DNA of 64,000 nt from Bradyrhizobium sp. Ce-3 (GTDB lineage Bacteria; Pseudomonadota; Alphaproteobacteria; Rhizobiales; Xanthobacteraceae): positions 682,001 to 746,000 of the forward strand of contig NZ_BQUV01000002.1 of assembly GCF_022835695.1 (NCBI RefSeq), in the 5' to 3' direction. Under the pieces are notes generated by a model. That model saw only the letters and a program-made list of their open reading frames with translations, made no database searches and was not told the origin of the DNA. Position numbers and translations under genes: made by a program. Shown here in pieces: positions 10,997-20,860 of the stretch (position 1 is the first letter of the stretch; each line of letters starts with the position of its first letter).

Positions 10997-11118
10997 GTCG
11001 TCCCGGCGAAGGCCTGGACCCTTAACCACCGATGGTCATTGCTTCACGGAGTTGGGACGACGAGTCGCGCCTCCAACTTCGGCTGCGGAGTATGGGTCCC
11101 GGCCTTCGCCGGGACGAC
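10997..11118. repeat. Palindromic intergenic repeat (GTCGTCCCGGCGAAGGCC family)
   Basis: The arms GTCGTCCCGGCGAAGGCC and GGCCTTCGCCGGGACGAC are exact inverted complements, with further pairing of CTGGACCC and GGGTCCCG inside. It lies between the convergent actP and glmU genes. Confidence 0.88.
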
Positions 11119-11160
11119 GTCTTATCGTGGAGGCAGACCCGGAATAACGTCCGGCGAAGA

Positions 11161-12519
11161 TCACTTCCCCTTCGCGGCTTTCGCCTTCATTTTCGCCGCG
11201 CGGTAACGCGCGGCGCCGCCTTCGCGGATCGACTGCTCGCTGCGCTCGAGCGCCATGGCATCGTCGGGGACGTCCTTGGTGATGACCGAGCCTGAGCCGA
11301 TATAGGCGCCCTTGCCGATCGTGACCGGCGCGACCAGCGACGAATTGGTGCCGACGAAGGCGCCCTCGCCGATCAGCGTCTTGTGCTTGAGGAAGCCGTC
11401 ATAATTGCAGGTGATGGTGCCGGCGCCGAGGTTGGAATTGGCGCCGACGTGGGCGTCGCCGACATAGGAGAGATGGTTGACCTTGACGCCGGCTTCGAGC
11501 ACAGCCGCCTTGGTCTCGACGAAATTGCCAATCCGCGCGCCGTCGCCGAGCGAAGTGCCGGGCCGCAGCCGGGCGTACGGACCGACCGACACCTGCTTGC
11601 CGATGCTGGCCTCGACGATATGCGAGAAGGCATGGATCACGGCGCCGTCGTCGATCGACACGCCCGGGCCGATCACCACGAACGGCTCGATCACAACGTC
11701 CTTGCCGAACCTGGTGTCGGCGGCGAGATAGACGGTCTCCGGCGCGATCAGGGTCACGCCGGCCTCGAGCGCCTGCCTGCGCAGCCGCGCCTGCATCACG
11801 GCCTCGGCCTCGGCGAGCTGCGCCTTGGTGTTGATGCCGCGCACTTCGTCTTCGCTGGTCTCGATCACGACGGCCTCCAGTCCCAATTCCCTGACAATGG
11901 TGACGGCGTCAGTCAGATAAAACTCGCCCTTGCTGTTGGCGTTGCCGATCTTCTCGATGATCGCGAGCGCCGTCTTGCCGTCGAACGCCATCACGCCGGC
12001 ATTGCACAGCGTGATCTTGCGCTCCTCGGCGCTGGCGTCGGCCTGCTCGCGAATCGCAACCAGTCTGCCGTTCTCGACCACCAGCCGGCCGTAGCCGGTC
12101 GGGTCGGCGGCATGGAAGCCGAGCACCGCCAGCGCGGCGCCGTCGCGGAGCGGCGCGCGCATGCGCGCGAAGGTCTCGGCCGAGATCAGCGGCGTGTCGC
12201 CGAACGCGATCAGGAGGTCGTCGGCGCCGCCGGCGATCGCCTCGCGCGCCGCCAGCACGGCATGCGCGGTGCCGAGCCGCTCGCGCTGCACGAAGGTCTT
12301 TGCATCCGGCCGCACCCGGCGCGCCTCGGCGGCGACCGCCTCGTGGTCGGGACCGATCACGACCGCGAGCTGCGACCCCGCGCCGGAAGCGGCGGCATTG
12401 AGCACATGCGACAGCAGCGATTGCCCGGCCACCGGGTGCAGCACCTTCGGCAGCGACGAGCGCATCCGCGTGCCCTCACCGGCCGCAAGCACCACTGTCA
12501 GGCTCGATCGCGCAGTCAT
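11161..12519 (-). CDS. glmU: Bifunctional GlmU: GlcN-1-P acetyltransferase / GlcNAc-1-P uridyltransferase
   Basis: GlmU acetylates glucosamine-1-phosphate and joins it to UTP, giving UDP-GlcNAc for peptidoglycan and lipopolysaccharide. The start is set at [14 protein letters not shown]; ten upstream codons are unlikely to be coding. The resulting 452 residues fit the family. The nucleotidyltransferase motif [19 protein letters not shown] lies at the N-terminus. From about residue 250 the hexapeptide repeats of a left-handed beta-helix follow, with the acetyltransferase region [20 protein letters not shown]. It is convergent with actP and divergent from the SPOR-like gene. Confidence 0.96.
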   Translation of the reverse strand: MTARSSLTVVLAAGEGTRMRSSLPKVLHPVAGQSLLSHVLNAAASGAGSQLAVVIGPDHEAVAAEARRVRPDAKTFVQRERLGTAHAVLAAREAIAGGADDLLIAFGDTPLISAETFARMRAPLRDGAALAVLGFHAADPTGYGRLVVENGRLVAIREQADASAEERKITLCNAGVMAFDGKTALAIIEKIGNANSKGEFYLTDAVTIVRELGLEAVVIETSEDEVRGINTKAQLAEAEAVMQARLRRQALEAGVTLIAPETVYLAADTRFGKDVVIEPFVVIGPGVSIDDGAVIHAFSHIVEASIGKQVSVGPYARLRPGTSLGDGARIGNFVETKAAVLEAGVKVNHLSYVGDAHVGANSNLGAGTITCNYDGFLKHKTLIGEGAFVGTNSSLVAPVTIGKGAYIGSGSVITKDVPDDAMALERSEQSIREGGAARYRAAKMKAKAAKGK

Positions 12520-12666
12520 TCGGCATCCTCGGTATCTCGCGCATCGCACTGCGCCAAGCTGTCATTGGGGCCGTCTTTAATTGTTTTCCCCGGCAGAAGA
12601 AACCGTTTCGCCTCCGCGGTCCCTCAGATTCAAGTTCCCGGTCCATTTCCTGTTAATCTTTGCCTC

Positions 12667-14085
12667 GTGATTCGGCGGGCCTTGAGGAGGGCCAAGCGGG
12701 CTTTGGCCAAAGATCGCGACAATCTGGCGGCGGAATTCGACACCGAGAGCAGCTCCGGCTTTTTGGCCGAGGAGGATGCTTTCGATCGCCGCATGCTGTG
12801 GCGGCTCGGGTCGTGGGGCGTTGCCGCGGTCGGCGCCGTCGCCATTGCCGTGATGGCCAACCAGTCGGCGCTGACGCTGCGGCGCGACCAGGTCGCGGCG
12901 TCCGACATCGCACGCCAGGGCCAGCAGTTGCAGACGCTGGCGAAGGAAAGCCACAACGAGACGCGCCGGCTGGCATCGGCGATCGATACGCTCAACGGCG
13001 ACCGCGACCGGCTGTATTCGCGCGTCACGACGCTGGAGCAAGGGCTCGATTCCGTGACCGGCGCGATCGCGAAACAGCCGGCCGCATCGGCCCCTGCCTC
13101 GACCTCCGCACCCGCAGCCAGTTCGGCGCCAGCCGCACCGGCCGTCGCCGCTGTCGCAACGATGCCGCCCGCCGCATTGGACAAGCCGGCAGCGACCGAC
13201 AAGGGTCCCGCAACGGCCGAGAGCAAGGCGCCCGCTCCGGTCGAGAAGCCGGCTACTGCGGCCGAAAGGCCCGTGGCGACCGAGAAGAAGCCTGTGGCCA
13301 TCGCGAGCAAGCCGCAGCTTGCCGCCGAGAAGCCGTCAGTCACCGACAATCCGCCGGTCCCTGCTCCCGCCCCATCGGCCGCCAGCCCGATGAGCGCCGC
13401 AGCCGCTGCGGCCAGCGCCGAAGATTCGAAGGCGGCTGTGCCGGCGCCCGCGGTGGTCGCCGACAGGCCGCCGACTGACAAGCCACCCACCGACAAGCCG
13501 CTGGTGGCATCGCTCGATCCACCGGCGACCAAGGCCGCCGAACCGGTCAGGCCGCCGACCGCCAACGACATCAGTGCAGCGCCGATCCCGCCGCTGGTCA
13601 TCACACCGGATCCCGATTCCGAAGCTGATGACGATGCGCCGAAGGCACAGATCCAGCGCACCGAGTTCGGCATCGACCTCGGCACGGCAAATTCGGTCAA
13701 TGGACTCCGCGCACTGTGGCGCGGCCTCTTGAAGTCCAAGGGCAACGCGCCGCTGGCTGCGCTGCGGCCGATCATCGTGATCAAGGAGAACAGCAACGGG
13801 CTCGGCATGCAGCTGCGCCTGGTCGCCGGACCGCTCAACGACGCCGGGACCGCGGCCAGGATCTGCGCCGGCCTCAGCCTGATCCAGCGGACCTGCGAGA
13901 CGGCGATCTATGACGGTCAGCGGCTCGCCCTGAACGAGCCGGCCGCAGGCAGCAAGCCGGCGGCGCACCGGCGTGCCCTGCCGAAGCGTGCCGTCGCCCC
14001 ACCGCCACCGCCGCAGCCTATCGCCGAAGAAAAGAAGCCGGAGCCAGCGACGATCTCCTCGATATTCCGGCGGAACAACCAATAA
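12667..14085 (+). CDS. SPOR-like envelope protein with Ala/Pro-rich linker
   Basis: About 472 residues if translation starts at the GTG at 12667; a TTG at 12703 is the alternative, since GAGGAGG lies 12 bases before it. The polar N-terminus is followed by one membrane segment (about residues 45-62, WGVAAVGAVAIAVMA). A predicted coiled coil (LQTLAKESHNETRRLASAI) comes next. A long low-complexity Ala/Pro/Lys linker follows. The C-terminal 100 residues (FGIDLGTANSVNGLRALWRG, QLRLVAGPLNDAGTAARIC) resemble SPOR peptidoglycan-binding domains. The topology suggests an inner-membrane anchor reaching the periplasmic wall. The exact role is unknown. Confidence 0.72.
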   Translation: MIRRALRRAKRALAKDRDNLAAEFDTESSSGFLAEEDAFDRRMLWRLGSWGVAAVGAVAIAVMANQSALTLRRDQVAASDIARQGQQLQTLAKESHNETRRLASAIDTLNGDRDRLYSRVTTLEQGLDSVTGAIAKQPAASAPASTSAPAASSAPAAPAVAAVATMPPAALDKPAATDKGPATAESKAPAPVEKPATAAERPVATEKKPVAIASKPQLAAEKPSVTDNPPVPAPAPSAASPMSAAAAAASAEDSKAAVPAPAVVADRPPTDKPPTDKPLVASLDPPATKAAEPVRPPTANDISAAPIPPLVITPDPDSEADDDAPKAQIQRTEFGIDLGTANSVNGLRALWRGLLKSKGNAPLAALRPIIVIKENSNGLGMQLRLVAGPLNDAGTAARICAGLSLIQRTCETAIYDGQRLALNEPAAGSKPAAHRRALPKRAVAPPPPPQPIAEEKKPEPATISSIFRRNNQ

Positions 14086-14180
14086 TCATGCCAGCCAAGG
14101 GATTGCAGCCACATCCTCAACCGATTTCGCTGCTTTGACCGAGCCTTGTCCCAGCTCCCGTTCCCGACCATAGTGCCGCG

Positions 14181-14561
14181 ATGACAAAACCTCCGTTCCG
14201 CCTCTCCCCGTATCAGGTCCAGTTCCTGATGGTCGTGGGCTTCGTTACCGTCGGTTACGCGCTGTACGTGCGCTATCTCGCCATCGAATTCTCGCCCGTT
14301 GCACTGGCCTGCGACGCCGGTGCGCAGACCATGCTGTGCAAGGCCCGCGCGCTCTCGACCGTGCTGTTCAAGAATTCGGTGTTCGGCATCACCGCGCTGG
14401 TGATTGCGCTATTGAACCTGACGCGGCCCTCGATCGTGCTGCTGACCGTCGGCCTGATCGCTGCGGGGCTCGGGATCGTGCTCTACAACGTCGTGCTGTC
14501 GGGGCTTGCGATCGGGCTGTTCATCCTGGGTTTTGCGCGGCCCGCGCCCGCCACAGCGTAG
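14181..14561 (+). CDS. Small multi-spanning membrane protein, unknown function
   Basis: A 126-residue hydrophobic protein with about four predicted membrane segments (near residues 12-30, 62-80, 85-102 and 105-122). Cys45 and Cys54, in the first loop, could form a disulfide on the periplasmic side. I do not recognise a named family. Its 3' end overlaps the 3' end of the convergent ndvC gene by 41 bases, which leaves no room for a separate terminator. Confidence 0.7.
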   Translation: MTKPPFRLSPYQVQFLMVVGFVTVGYALYVRYLAIEFSPVALACDAGAQTMLCKARALSTVLFKNSVFGITALVIALLNLTRPSIVLLTVGLIAAGLGIVLYNVVLSGLAIGLFILGFARPAPATA

Positions 14562-16149
14562 CGGCGAGCAACAGGTACATCACGCAGGTCCAGTCCGACT
14601 GCCAGTTGATCGTGCCCTCGTTGTAGATCGTATAGGCCGCGGCGATCACCAGAAGCCCCGCGAACACGGATTCGGCGAGCGGCCGGGTGCCTTCCTTCGG
14701 GCGGTTGAGCATGGTCAGCAGCGCGAACGGCACCACGGCCATGGTCAGCGAGGCATAAGGGAAGTCGCGGTAGCGCGGATCGAAGACGAAGCCGAGCGCG
14801 CTCTCGGCTGTTATCACGGTGGTCACCGCCAGCACGATCGCCAGCAACGCGCCGAACATGCCCTTGCCGCGGTAGTCGCGCGGCCCAATGAGCTCCAGGA
14901 AGGTCGGCAGCGAGCGCCCGGCGATCAGCGCGTGCGCGGTCAGCAAGGGTGCGACGATCGCGGCCGCGAGCAGCACGCCCCAATGCAGCCAGCCGCCGAC
15001 GCCGTAGCTTTCATAATACATCTTGTCGCCGGCGATCCCGAGCAGCGCCCCCGCCGTCGTCGCCGAAACGGCGACCGCGATCCAGGCCGACGGCCGCGGC
15101 GTCCAGGGCCGGCGACGCAGCGTCAGCCACGCCACCACGAAGGTCGCGACCGACAGCGCCATGCCGCCCGCCATCTGCAGCTTCCAGGCGGGATAGTTGC
15201 TGATCGCGACGCCCGGCGGATACTTCACCTGCCGCTTGATCGAATCGAACAGGCCCCAATAGCCGCCGACGGTGCCCTCGAGCTTGCGCTTCCAGGGCTG
15301 GTCATAGGCCTCGATCAGGTTGACCCGAAACCCCTCGCGCTTGGCGAGGTCGAGAATTTCGGAGACCACCCGCGCCTGGTTGGTGCGCGACGGCAAGGCG
15401 CCCTCCCGCATCCGTCCCGCGCTCGGCCAGCCGGTCTCGCCGATCAGGATCTCCTTGCCCGGGAACGTCACCGCCATCCGCTTGCGGATATCGTCGACAT
15501 GCGCCGCGGCGTATTTGGCCTTGATCGGGATGTCCTCCCAATACGGCAGGATGTGAATGGTGACGAAATCGACCGCGTCATAGATCTCGCGGTTCTTCAC
15601 CCAGTATTCCCAGACGTCGGCATAGGTGACGGGCACATTGCCGGCCTGCGCCTTGACGGCGCGGATGTTGGCGGCGAGGTCGGCGGCGGTCATCTCGCCG
15701 CGCAGCAGCACCTCGTTGCCGACGATCAGCGAGGTGACGACGCCGGGATATTCCTTGGCGAGCCGCACCGCGATCGCGATCTGCTGCAAATTCTTGAAGC
15801 GGTTGCTGCCGAGCCAGATGCCCTGCATCACCTTGAGCCCGACCTTGGCGGCGACGCCGGGGACCTGGTCGAGGCCGTTCTCGATCGAATAGGTCCGTAC
15901 GCAATCGGTGACCTTCACGAGATCGGTGAGGTCCTGTTCGATCTGCTCGACCGGAATCTGCGTGGTGGGATCAAGCGGCGTCTGGGCGCCGCGGAACGGC
16001 GTGTAGGACACGCATTGCAGTTTCGCGGCAGGATCGATCGGTGCACGCGCAAGCGTGATCGGCGTGGCGAGCCACCACCACACGGATGCAATCACGGCGA
16101 GCGAGATCAGGAGAAGCGCCAGCGGCGTACGAAGCGAAATCGGTTCCAT
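14521..16149 (-). CDS. ndvC: NdvC-like beta-1,6-glucan synthesis protein (GH17 domain, membrane-bound)
   Basis: A 542-residue protein. An N-terminal membrane anchor (about residues 10-28) is followed by a glycoside hydrolase family 17 domain with the acid/base Glu in VGNEVLLRGE (near 145) and the nucleophile Glu in GETGWPSAG (near 237). From about residue 330 there are several membrane segments. In Bradyrhizobium japonicum NdvC, of about 62 kDa with homology to a yeast glucanosyltransferase, is needed for the beta-1,6 linkages of the cyclic glucans. Size, domains and proximity to an ndvB-like gene support the name. It is divergent from the other two genes of the locus. Confidence 0.82.
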   Translation of the reverse strand: MEPISLRTPLALLLISLAVIASVWWWLATPITLARAPIDPAAKLQCVSYTPFRGAQTPLDPTTQIPVEQIEQDLTDLVKVTDCVRTYSIENGLDQVPGVAAKVGLKVMQGIWLGSNRFKNLQQIAIAVRLAKEYPGVVTSLIVGNEVLLRGEMTAADLAANIRAVKAQAGNVPVTYADVWEYWVKNREIYDAVDFVTIHILPYWEDIPIKAKYAAAHVDDIRKRMAVTFPGKEILIGETGWPSAGRMREGALPSRTNQARVVSEILDLAKREGFRVNLIEAYDQPWKRKLEGTVGGYWGLFDSIKRQVKYPPGVAISNYPAWKLQMAGGMALSVATFVVAWLTLRRRPWTPRPSAWIAVAVSATTAGALLGIAGDKMYYESYGVGGWLHWGVLLAAAIVAPLLTAHALIAGRSLPTFLELIGPRDYRGKGMFGALLAIVLAVTTVITAESALGFVFDPRYRDFPYASLTMAVVPFALLTMLNRPKEGTRPLAESVFAGLLVIAAAYTIYNEGTINWQSDWTCVMYLLLAATLWRARAAQNPG

Positions 16150-16393
16150 CCTCCGGGGGACCGTCGAATTAGCCGGTCACAGCCCGTCTGCCAAGAGCGG
16201 GAATCGGTCAATACCATGGTTGTCCTGCGACAGTTTTGCGCTGGTTCGATAAAGTTGTGAGTTTGCTGGACAAAATACCAAATTCCAGTCATCAGATTTC
16301 ACCAGAGTCTCCGCCGCACTGGAGACCTATTTGGACGGCATCACGCGAGCCGTTAGGATGATCCCGCAGGGGCCGGAACATATCGGGGAATGC

Positions 16394-17002
16394 ATGCGTC
16401 GACGGCTGCTTGAGTTGAAGAACACTGCTTTGCGCCATCTTGCCGTAACGGGCCTCGTCATTGCGCTCGCGCTCCTGAACGGAGCCGGCGGCGCGTTCGC
16501 CCAGAGCGGTACGCCGAATCCGCCTGATCAGGCCAAACAGCAGCCTGGACAGCCCGACGCCAATGCCAACGCCGTGCGGGAGGCCAACCAGCGCAAGGTC
16601 GAGGAGTTCGTCGAGGCCCAGCAGGCCATCAACGGCCCGGCCGGCAACCCGGAATGCGTCTGGCTCGGCCGCCGCGTGGTCCGCCTGATGTGGAACGACG
16701 ACCTCGACACCGCGTTCCGCCACCTCGACCTCTACGACCGGTTCGGCTGCCCCGGCGGCCACGTGCAGGCCGCCTTCCGCTGCCTGACCCGGTTCGGCGC
16801 CCAGATCGACGACAAGGTCCGCGGCAGCCTGGATGGCCGCATCCACGCCTGCTGGATCAACCCGGGCGCCCAGCCGCAGGCCGCGGCAGCCGCCGCACCC
16901 AGCCCGGCGCCGTCGACGGCCGGCAATGCCGCGCCCGCTCCGGCCGCCTCGCCCTCGCCTGCGCCGACCCCGTCGGCGACACCGGCGCCGGCATCGAAAT
17001 AG
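16394..17002 (+). CDS. Exported protein in the position of NdvD (glucan synthesis)
   Basis: The start is placed at the ATG preceding MRRRLLELKN, where CGGGGA precedes it; an earlier in-frame ATG at 16331 is possible. The 202-residue product has a signal peptide ending GAGGAFAQ. A conserved-looking centre rich in Cys and Trp (ECVWLGRRVVRLMWNDDLDTA, then YDRFGCPGGHVQAAFRCL) follows, and the tail is Ala/Pro-rich. It lies between ndvC and ndvB. B. japonicum has a small ndvD gene in that locus that is required for cyclic glucan production, so the same role is inferred by position and size. No enzymatic motif is visible. Confidence 0.7.
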   Translation: MRRRLLELKNTALRHLAVTGLVIALALLNGAGGAFAQSGTPNPPDQAKQQPGQPDANANAVREANQRKVEEFVEAQQAINGPAGNPECVWLGRRVVRLMWNDDLDTAFRHLDLYDRFGCPGGHVQAAFRCLTRFGAQIDDKVRGSLDGRIHACWINPGAQPQAAAAAAPSPAPSTAGNAAPAPAASPSPAPTPSATPAPASK

Positions 17003-17195
17003 CCGCGTCGCGCGATCGGGCCCCGGCCGCGATTTTTTCGCGGCTGGAACGGCTTGCGCCCTTAAAACGCCATCGCGGCACACCAGTTGTTAAATCGGAT
17101 GGCGGAGATATCTTTCCCTCCGCCGCCATGTTGGTCGAACCCAGGGGACGGGTTCGCTTAGTCCTCAATCTCAGGCCCCGTATGGTTTAACCGCG

Positions 17196-20069
17196 ATGCG
17201 CGCCGTCGTCGCCGTCCTGTTGCTTGTCACCGCCGCCCACGCTGCATTGTGGGGTCTCTTCCAGGAGAAGCAGGCAGCGCCCGATTTCCGTGGCACGCTG
17301 CCGAGCCTGTCCTACGCTCCGTTCGAGTCGGGCCACACCGTCGCGGACGTTGCCGCCGACACCGAGAAGGTGCGCACCGACCTCAGGAAGCTGTCCACGC
17401 TCACCAAGGCGGTCCGGCTCTATTCGTCGACCGAAGGCAATGAGCTGGTGCCGCCGGTGGCCGCCGAGTTCGGCATGAAGGTCACGGTGGGCGCCTGGAT
17501 CGACAAGGACGCCAACCGCAACAGCCGCGAGCTGTTCAGCGCGATCAATCTCGCCAAGCGCAACAGCAACGTCATCGGCATCGTGGTCGGCAACGAAACC
17601 GTATTCCGCGGCGAGCAGGTTCCGATCGAGAATCTCGGACCGTTGCCCAAGGACGATCCCAGCCCTGACGAAGCCGAGCGCTTCCGCGAGGACTTTGCCC
17701 GCTTCCTTCGCGACGAGGCCCCGCGCATTCAGCGCGAGGAGGACACGCGGCTTCACGATGCCGAAGCGCAGCCCGAGGACAAGCGGGCCGAGGCGATCAA
17801 GTGGGCGATTGCCGAGAACAACGTGCATCGCCTGATCAAGGTGATCCAGACGGTCAAGAAGTCGGTGAACGTTCCCGTCACGACCGGCGAAATCTGGAAC
17901 ATCTGGCGCGACCATCCGCAGCTCGCCAATTCGTCCGACTTCGTCGCCGCGCACGTGCTGCCGTACTGGGAAAACTTCACCGACAAGCAGGCGGTGGACC
18001 AGGCGGTCGACCGCTACAATCTGTTGCGGGACTCCTTCCCGGGCAAGCGCATCCTGATCGCGGAGTTCGGCTGGCCGAGCCAGGGCTACAATCTGCGAAG
18101 CGCGGAGCCCGGCCCGTTCCAGCAGGCCACGGTGCTGCGCAACTTCGTCGCGCGCGCCGAAGCCATCGGCATGGACTACAACATCGTCGAGGCGATCGAT
18201 CAGCCCTGGAAGTTCTTCGAAGGCGGCGTCGGTCCGTACTGGGGCATCCTCAATGCCGACCGCGAGGCGAAGTTCGCCTGGACCGGGCCGGTCACCGACC
18301 TGAACTACTGGAAGATCGCGCTGGTCGCCGTGCTGGTCGGGCTGTTCATGTCGCTGCCGATCCTGCGGCTGGACCAGCCGACCGTGATGCAGGCGCTGCT
18401 GCTGTCGGCAGCGGCCAACGGCGTCGGCGCATGGGTCGCGACCGTGTTCTCGTACTGGACCACGCACTATTTCGTCTGGGGCTCGGCCTTCGCGCTCAGC
18501 CTCGGCCTCGTGCTGCTGGTTCCGCTGGTCCTGATCGCGATGGCGCGGATCGAGGAGATCGCGGCAGTGGCGTTCGGCCGCGGCCCGCGCCGGCTGATCG
18601 GCAAGAGCGAGCCGCTCGCGCCCGCCACGATGGGCGAGGACGTCAAGTTTCCGAAGGTCTCGATCCACATCCCGGCCTATTTCGAGCCGGTCGAGATGCT
18701 GAAGCAGACGCTCGATGCGGTGGCGCGGCTCGACTATCCGAACTTCGAGTGCGTCTGCATCATCAACAACACCCCCGATCCCGACTTCTGGCGGCCGATC
18801 CAGGATCACTGCCGGCTGCTCGGCGAACGCTTCAAGTTCATCAATGCCGAGAAGGTGCAGGGCTTCAAGGCCGGCGCGCTGCGGATCGCGATGGAGCGGA
18901 CCGCGGCGGACGCCGAGATCATCGGCATCATCGACGCCGACTATGTCGTGCATCCGGACTGGCTCAAGGATCTGGTGCCGGCGTTCGCCGATCCGCGCGT
19001 CGGCCTCGTGCAGGCGCCGCAGGAGCATCGCGACGGCGACCGCTCGCTGATGCACTACATCATGAACGGCGAATATGCCGGGTTCTTCGACATCGGCATG
19101 GTCCAGCGCAACGAGTTCAACGCCATCATCGTGCACGGCACGATGTGCCTGATCCGCCGCGCGGCGATGGACAAGGTCGGCGGCTGGTCAAGCGACACGA
19201 TCTGCGAGGACACCGATCTCGGCCTCTCGATCCAGCAGGCGGGCTGGCTCACGCACTACACCAATGTGCGCTACGGCGAAGGCCTGCTGCCCGACACCTA
19301 TGAGGCGTTCAAGAAGCAGCGCCACCGCTGGGCCTATGGCGGCTTCCAGATCGTCAAGAAGCACTGGCGGCGCTTCCTGCCCGGCGCCAGCCGGCTGACG
19401 CCCGACCAGCGCCGCGAATTCTCGCTGGGCTGGCTCAACTGGCTCGGGGCCGAAAGCCTCGGCGTCGTGGTCGCGATCCTCAACCTGATCTGGGTCCCGA
19501 TCGTCGCCTTCGCCGACATCGCGATTCCCGACAAGATCCTCACCCTGCCGATCATTGCCTCCTTCATCGTCTCGCTGGTGCATTTCGTCGCGCTCTACCG
19601 GCTGCGGGTGAACATCAAGGCCGGGCAGATGCTGGGCGCCATGATCGCGGCGATGAGCGTGCAGTGGACGGTGTCGCGCGCGGTTGCGCAGGGCCTGATC
19701 ACCGAGCATCTCGCCTTTGCCCGCACCTCCAAGGGCGGCCTGTCGCGGATGTCGATCGAGTTTCAGGCGTTCTGGGAAGCCGTGATCGGCGTGCTGCTCC
19801 TGATCGGCGCCACCGTGCTTGTCGTCACCAACGGCTACAAGCAGGTGCGGGAGATCTACATCTTCGCCGGCGTACTGGTGCTGCAAAGCCTGCCGTTCCT
19901 GGCCGCGGTGTCGATCGCGATCCTGGAGAATTCGCGGATCAACGAGTTCGCGTTCTGGCGCAACAGCGCGATCCGCACCGCGGAACTGATCGGGCTCCGC
20001 CCGGTCAGCCTGCCCTCGGTCGCCGCCCCGTCGCAACCGGTCGGCTCGGACATCGGCCACGACAGCTAG
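17196..20069 (+). CDS. ndvB: NdvB-like beta-1,3-glucan synthase (GH17-like + GT2 domains)
   Basis: A 957-residue inner-membrane protein. An N-terminal signal-anchor and a GH17-like domain (VVGNETVFRGEQ near 130, IAEFGWPSQG near 287) precede two membrane segments. A family 2 glycosyltransferase begins near residue 487 (VSIHIPAYFEPVEM) and shows IDADYVVHP near 576, EDTDLGLSIQQAGW near 670 and the QRHRW motif near 708. Four to six membrane segments end the protein. In Bradyrhizobium NdvB makes the beta-1,3 backbone of periplasmic cyclic glucans used in osmoadaptation and legume infection. The N-terminal domain may act in transglycosylation; that is inference. Confidence 0.88.
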   Translation: MRAVVAVLLLVTAAHAALWGLFQEKQAAPDFRGTLPSLSYAPFESGHTVADVAADTEKVRTDLRKLSTLTKAVRLYSSTEGNELVPPVAAEFGMKVTVGAWIDKDANRNSRELFSAINLAKRNSNVIGIVVGNETVFRGEQVPIENLGPLPKDDPSPDEAERFREDFARFLRDEAPRIQREEDTRLHDAEAQPEDKRAEAIKWAIAENNVHRLIKVIQTVKKSVNVPVTTGEIWNIWRDHPQLANSSDFVAAHVLPYWENFTDKQAVDQAVDRYNLLRDSFPGKRILIAEFGWPSQGYNLRSAEPGPFQQATVLRNFVARAEAIGMDYNIVEAIDQPWKFFEGGVGPYWGILNADREAKFAWTGPVTDLNYWKIALVAVLVGLFMSLPILRLDQPTVMQALLLSAAANGVGAWVATVFSYWTTHYFVWGSAFALSLGLVLLVPLVLIAMARIEEIAAVAFGRGPRRLIGKSEPLAPATMGEDVKFPKVSIHIPAYFEPVEMLKQTLDAVARLDYPNFECVCIINNTPDPDFWRPIQDHCRLLGERFKFINAEKVQGFKAGALRIAMERTAADAEIIGIIDADYVVHPDWLKDLVPAFADPRVGLVQAPQEHRDGDRSLMHYIMNGEYAGFFDIGMVQRNEFNAIIVHGTMCLIRRAAMDKVGGWSSDTICEDTDLGLSIQQAGWLTHYTNVRYGEGLLPDTYEAFKKQRHRWAYGGFQIVKKHWRRFLPGASRLTPDQRREFSLGWLNWLGAESLGVVVAILNLIWVPIVAFADIAIPDKILTLPIIASFIVSLVHFVALYRLRVNIKAGQMLGAMIAAMSVQWTVSRAVAQGLITEHLAFARTSKGGLSRMSIEFQAFWEAVIGVLLLIGATVLVVTNGYKQVREIYIFAGVLVLQSLPFLAAVSIAILENSRINEFAFWRNSAIRTAELIGLRPVSLPSVAAPSQPVGSDIGHDS

Positions 20070-20070
20070 C

Positions 20071-20117
20071 GCATGATCCGGAAAACTGCGCCGCGGTTTT
20101 CCGGAAAGATCATGCGC
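20071..20117. repeat. Palindromic repeat (GCATGATCCGGAAAAC family)
   Basis: CGCATGATC/GATCATGCG outer arms and CCGGAAAAC/GTTTTCCGG inner arms form a near-perfect hairpin two bases after the ndvB stop codon, where it may stabilise or end the transcript. A lone half, GCATGATCCGG, occurs at 20250-20260. Confidence 0.82.
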
Positions 20118-20302
20118 AAACGAAGTCAACTTCAAGAAACCGCCCTAACCACAGGCGCCGGAACGGCAAATCCGTCGCAACGGTGCACAATTGACCGCCC
20201 CTCGGCTATTGACCCGATGGGCCCTGCCCCCTACACAGCGCGGGCTGGAGCATGATCCGGGCGGGTGCAAAACCTGCGTCCGGATCCGATGTTCAGGTGA
20301 GT

Positions 20303-20378
20303 GAGCGCGTAGCTCAGGCGGTAGAGCACGTGACTTTTAATCATGGGGTCGAGGGTTCGAGTCCCTCCGCGCTCACCA
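20303..20378 (+). tRNA. tRNA-Lys (anticodon UUU)
   Basis: A complete 76-base cloverleaf. The acceptor stem is GAGCGCG/CGCGCTC, the D arm GCTC...GAGC, and the anticodon stem CGTGA/TCATG around loop CTTTTAA. The anticodon TTT is at 20336-20338. The T arm is GAGGG TTCGAGT CCCTC. The discriminator base is A, and the 3' CCA is encoded. Confidence 0.97.
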
Positions 20379-20782
20379 AACGTCTTGCCGAAGCTCGCCA
20401 GCAAGTACTGGAAGAACAAACGCAGCCGGCCGCCGCGTTGCCTCCTCAGACATCCAAATGCGGATTCCGGAGATGCGATGGAGCGTGGGTCATGCCCCCT
20501 GCAATTGAAACGCGAACTGTCCGCCAGTTGGCTGTCTGTGTTTCGCAATTCAATTCGGGGAGCCGCTCGCAGCCGGCACGAAACGGCCCCAGCATTGGGG
20601 TTGCTGAGGCCGTCATTCCGTCCTGCTGGGGGCACGGGCGCCAGTGAGCAGGCCGCCTCGATTCAGCAGAGCGCCGGTACATCCGCGGCAGTCTGTATTG
20701 TACTCGCTGCTTCGGCGAGTTTGCCGAGGTCTCGCGGAGTACCCCCACCGCTCCTGGCATAGGGTCTGCAATTCTCCCGATG
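20379..20782. other. Gene-poor stretch after tRNA-Lys
   Basis: No credible gene is seen in these 400 bases. GTACTCGC at 20700-20707 and CGCGGAGTAC near 20733-20742 could pair in a loose inverted repeat upstream of the first two-hairpin element. I found no copy of the tRNA 3' end that would mark an integration site. Confidence 0.4.
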
Positions 20783-20860
20783 CTGGGGATTTCAGCGTCC
20801 CAGTTCAGGAAGAAAACGCCGCCGGGCGTGTATTTGTGAGACCGGCGGCGTCTTTTCTTG
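20783..20860 (+). ncRNA. Two-hairpin RNA-like element, copy A
   Basis: The 5' hairpin CTGGG/CCCAG (20783-20787 with 20799-20803) encloses a loop holding ATTTCAG. A 3' hairpin of ten perfect pairs, ACGCCGCCGG/CCGGCGGCGT (20816-20825 with 20842-20851), is followed by TCTTTTCTT and looks like an intrinsic terminator. Three relatives follow within 1.2 kb, with compensating base changes. Transcription itself is inferred. Confidence 0.55.

Noticed and set aside
11383-12660. Upstream extension of the SPOR-like gene through the whole glmU gene
   Set aside because: The extension is antisense to glmU. The real protein begins near 12667 or 12703.
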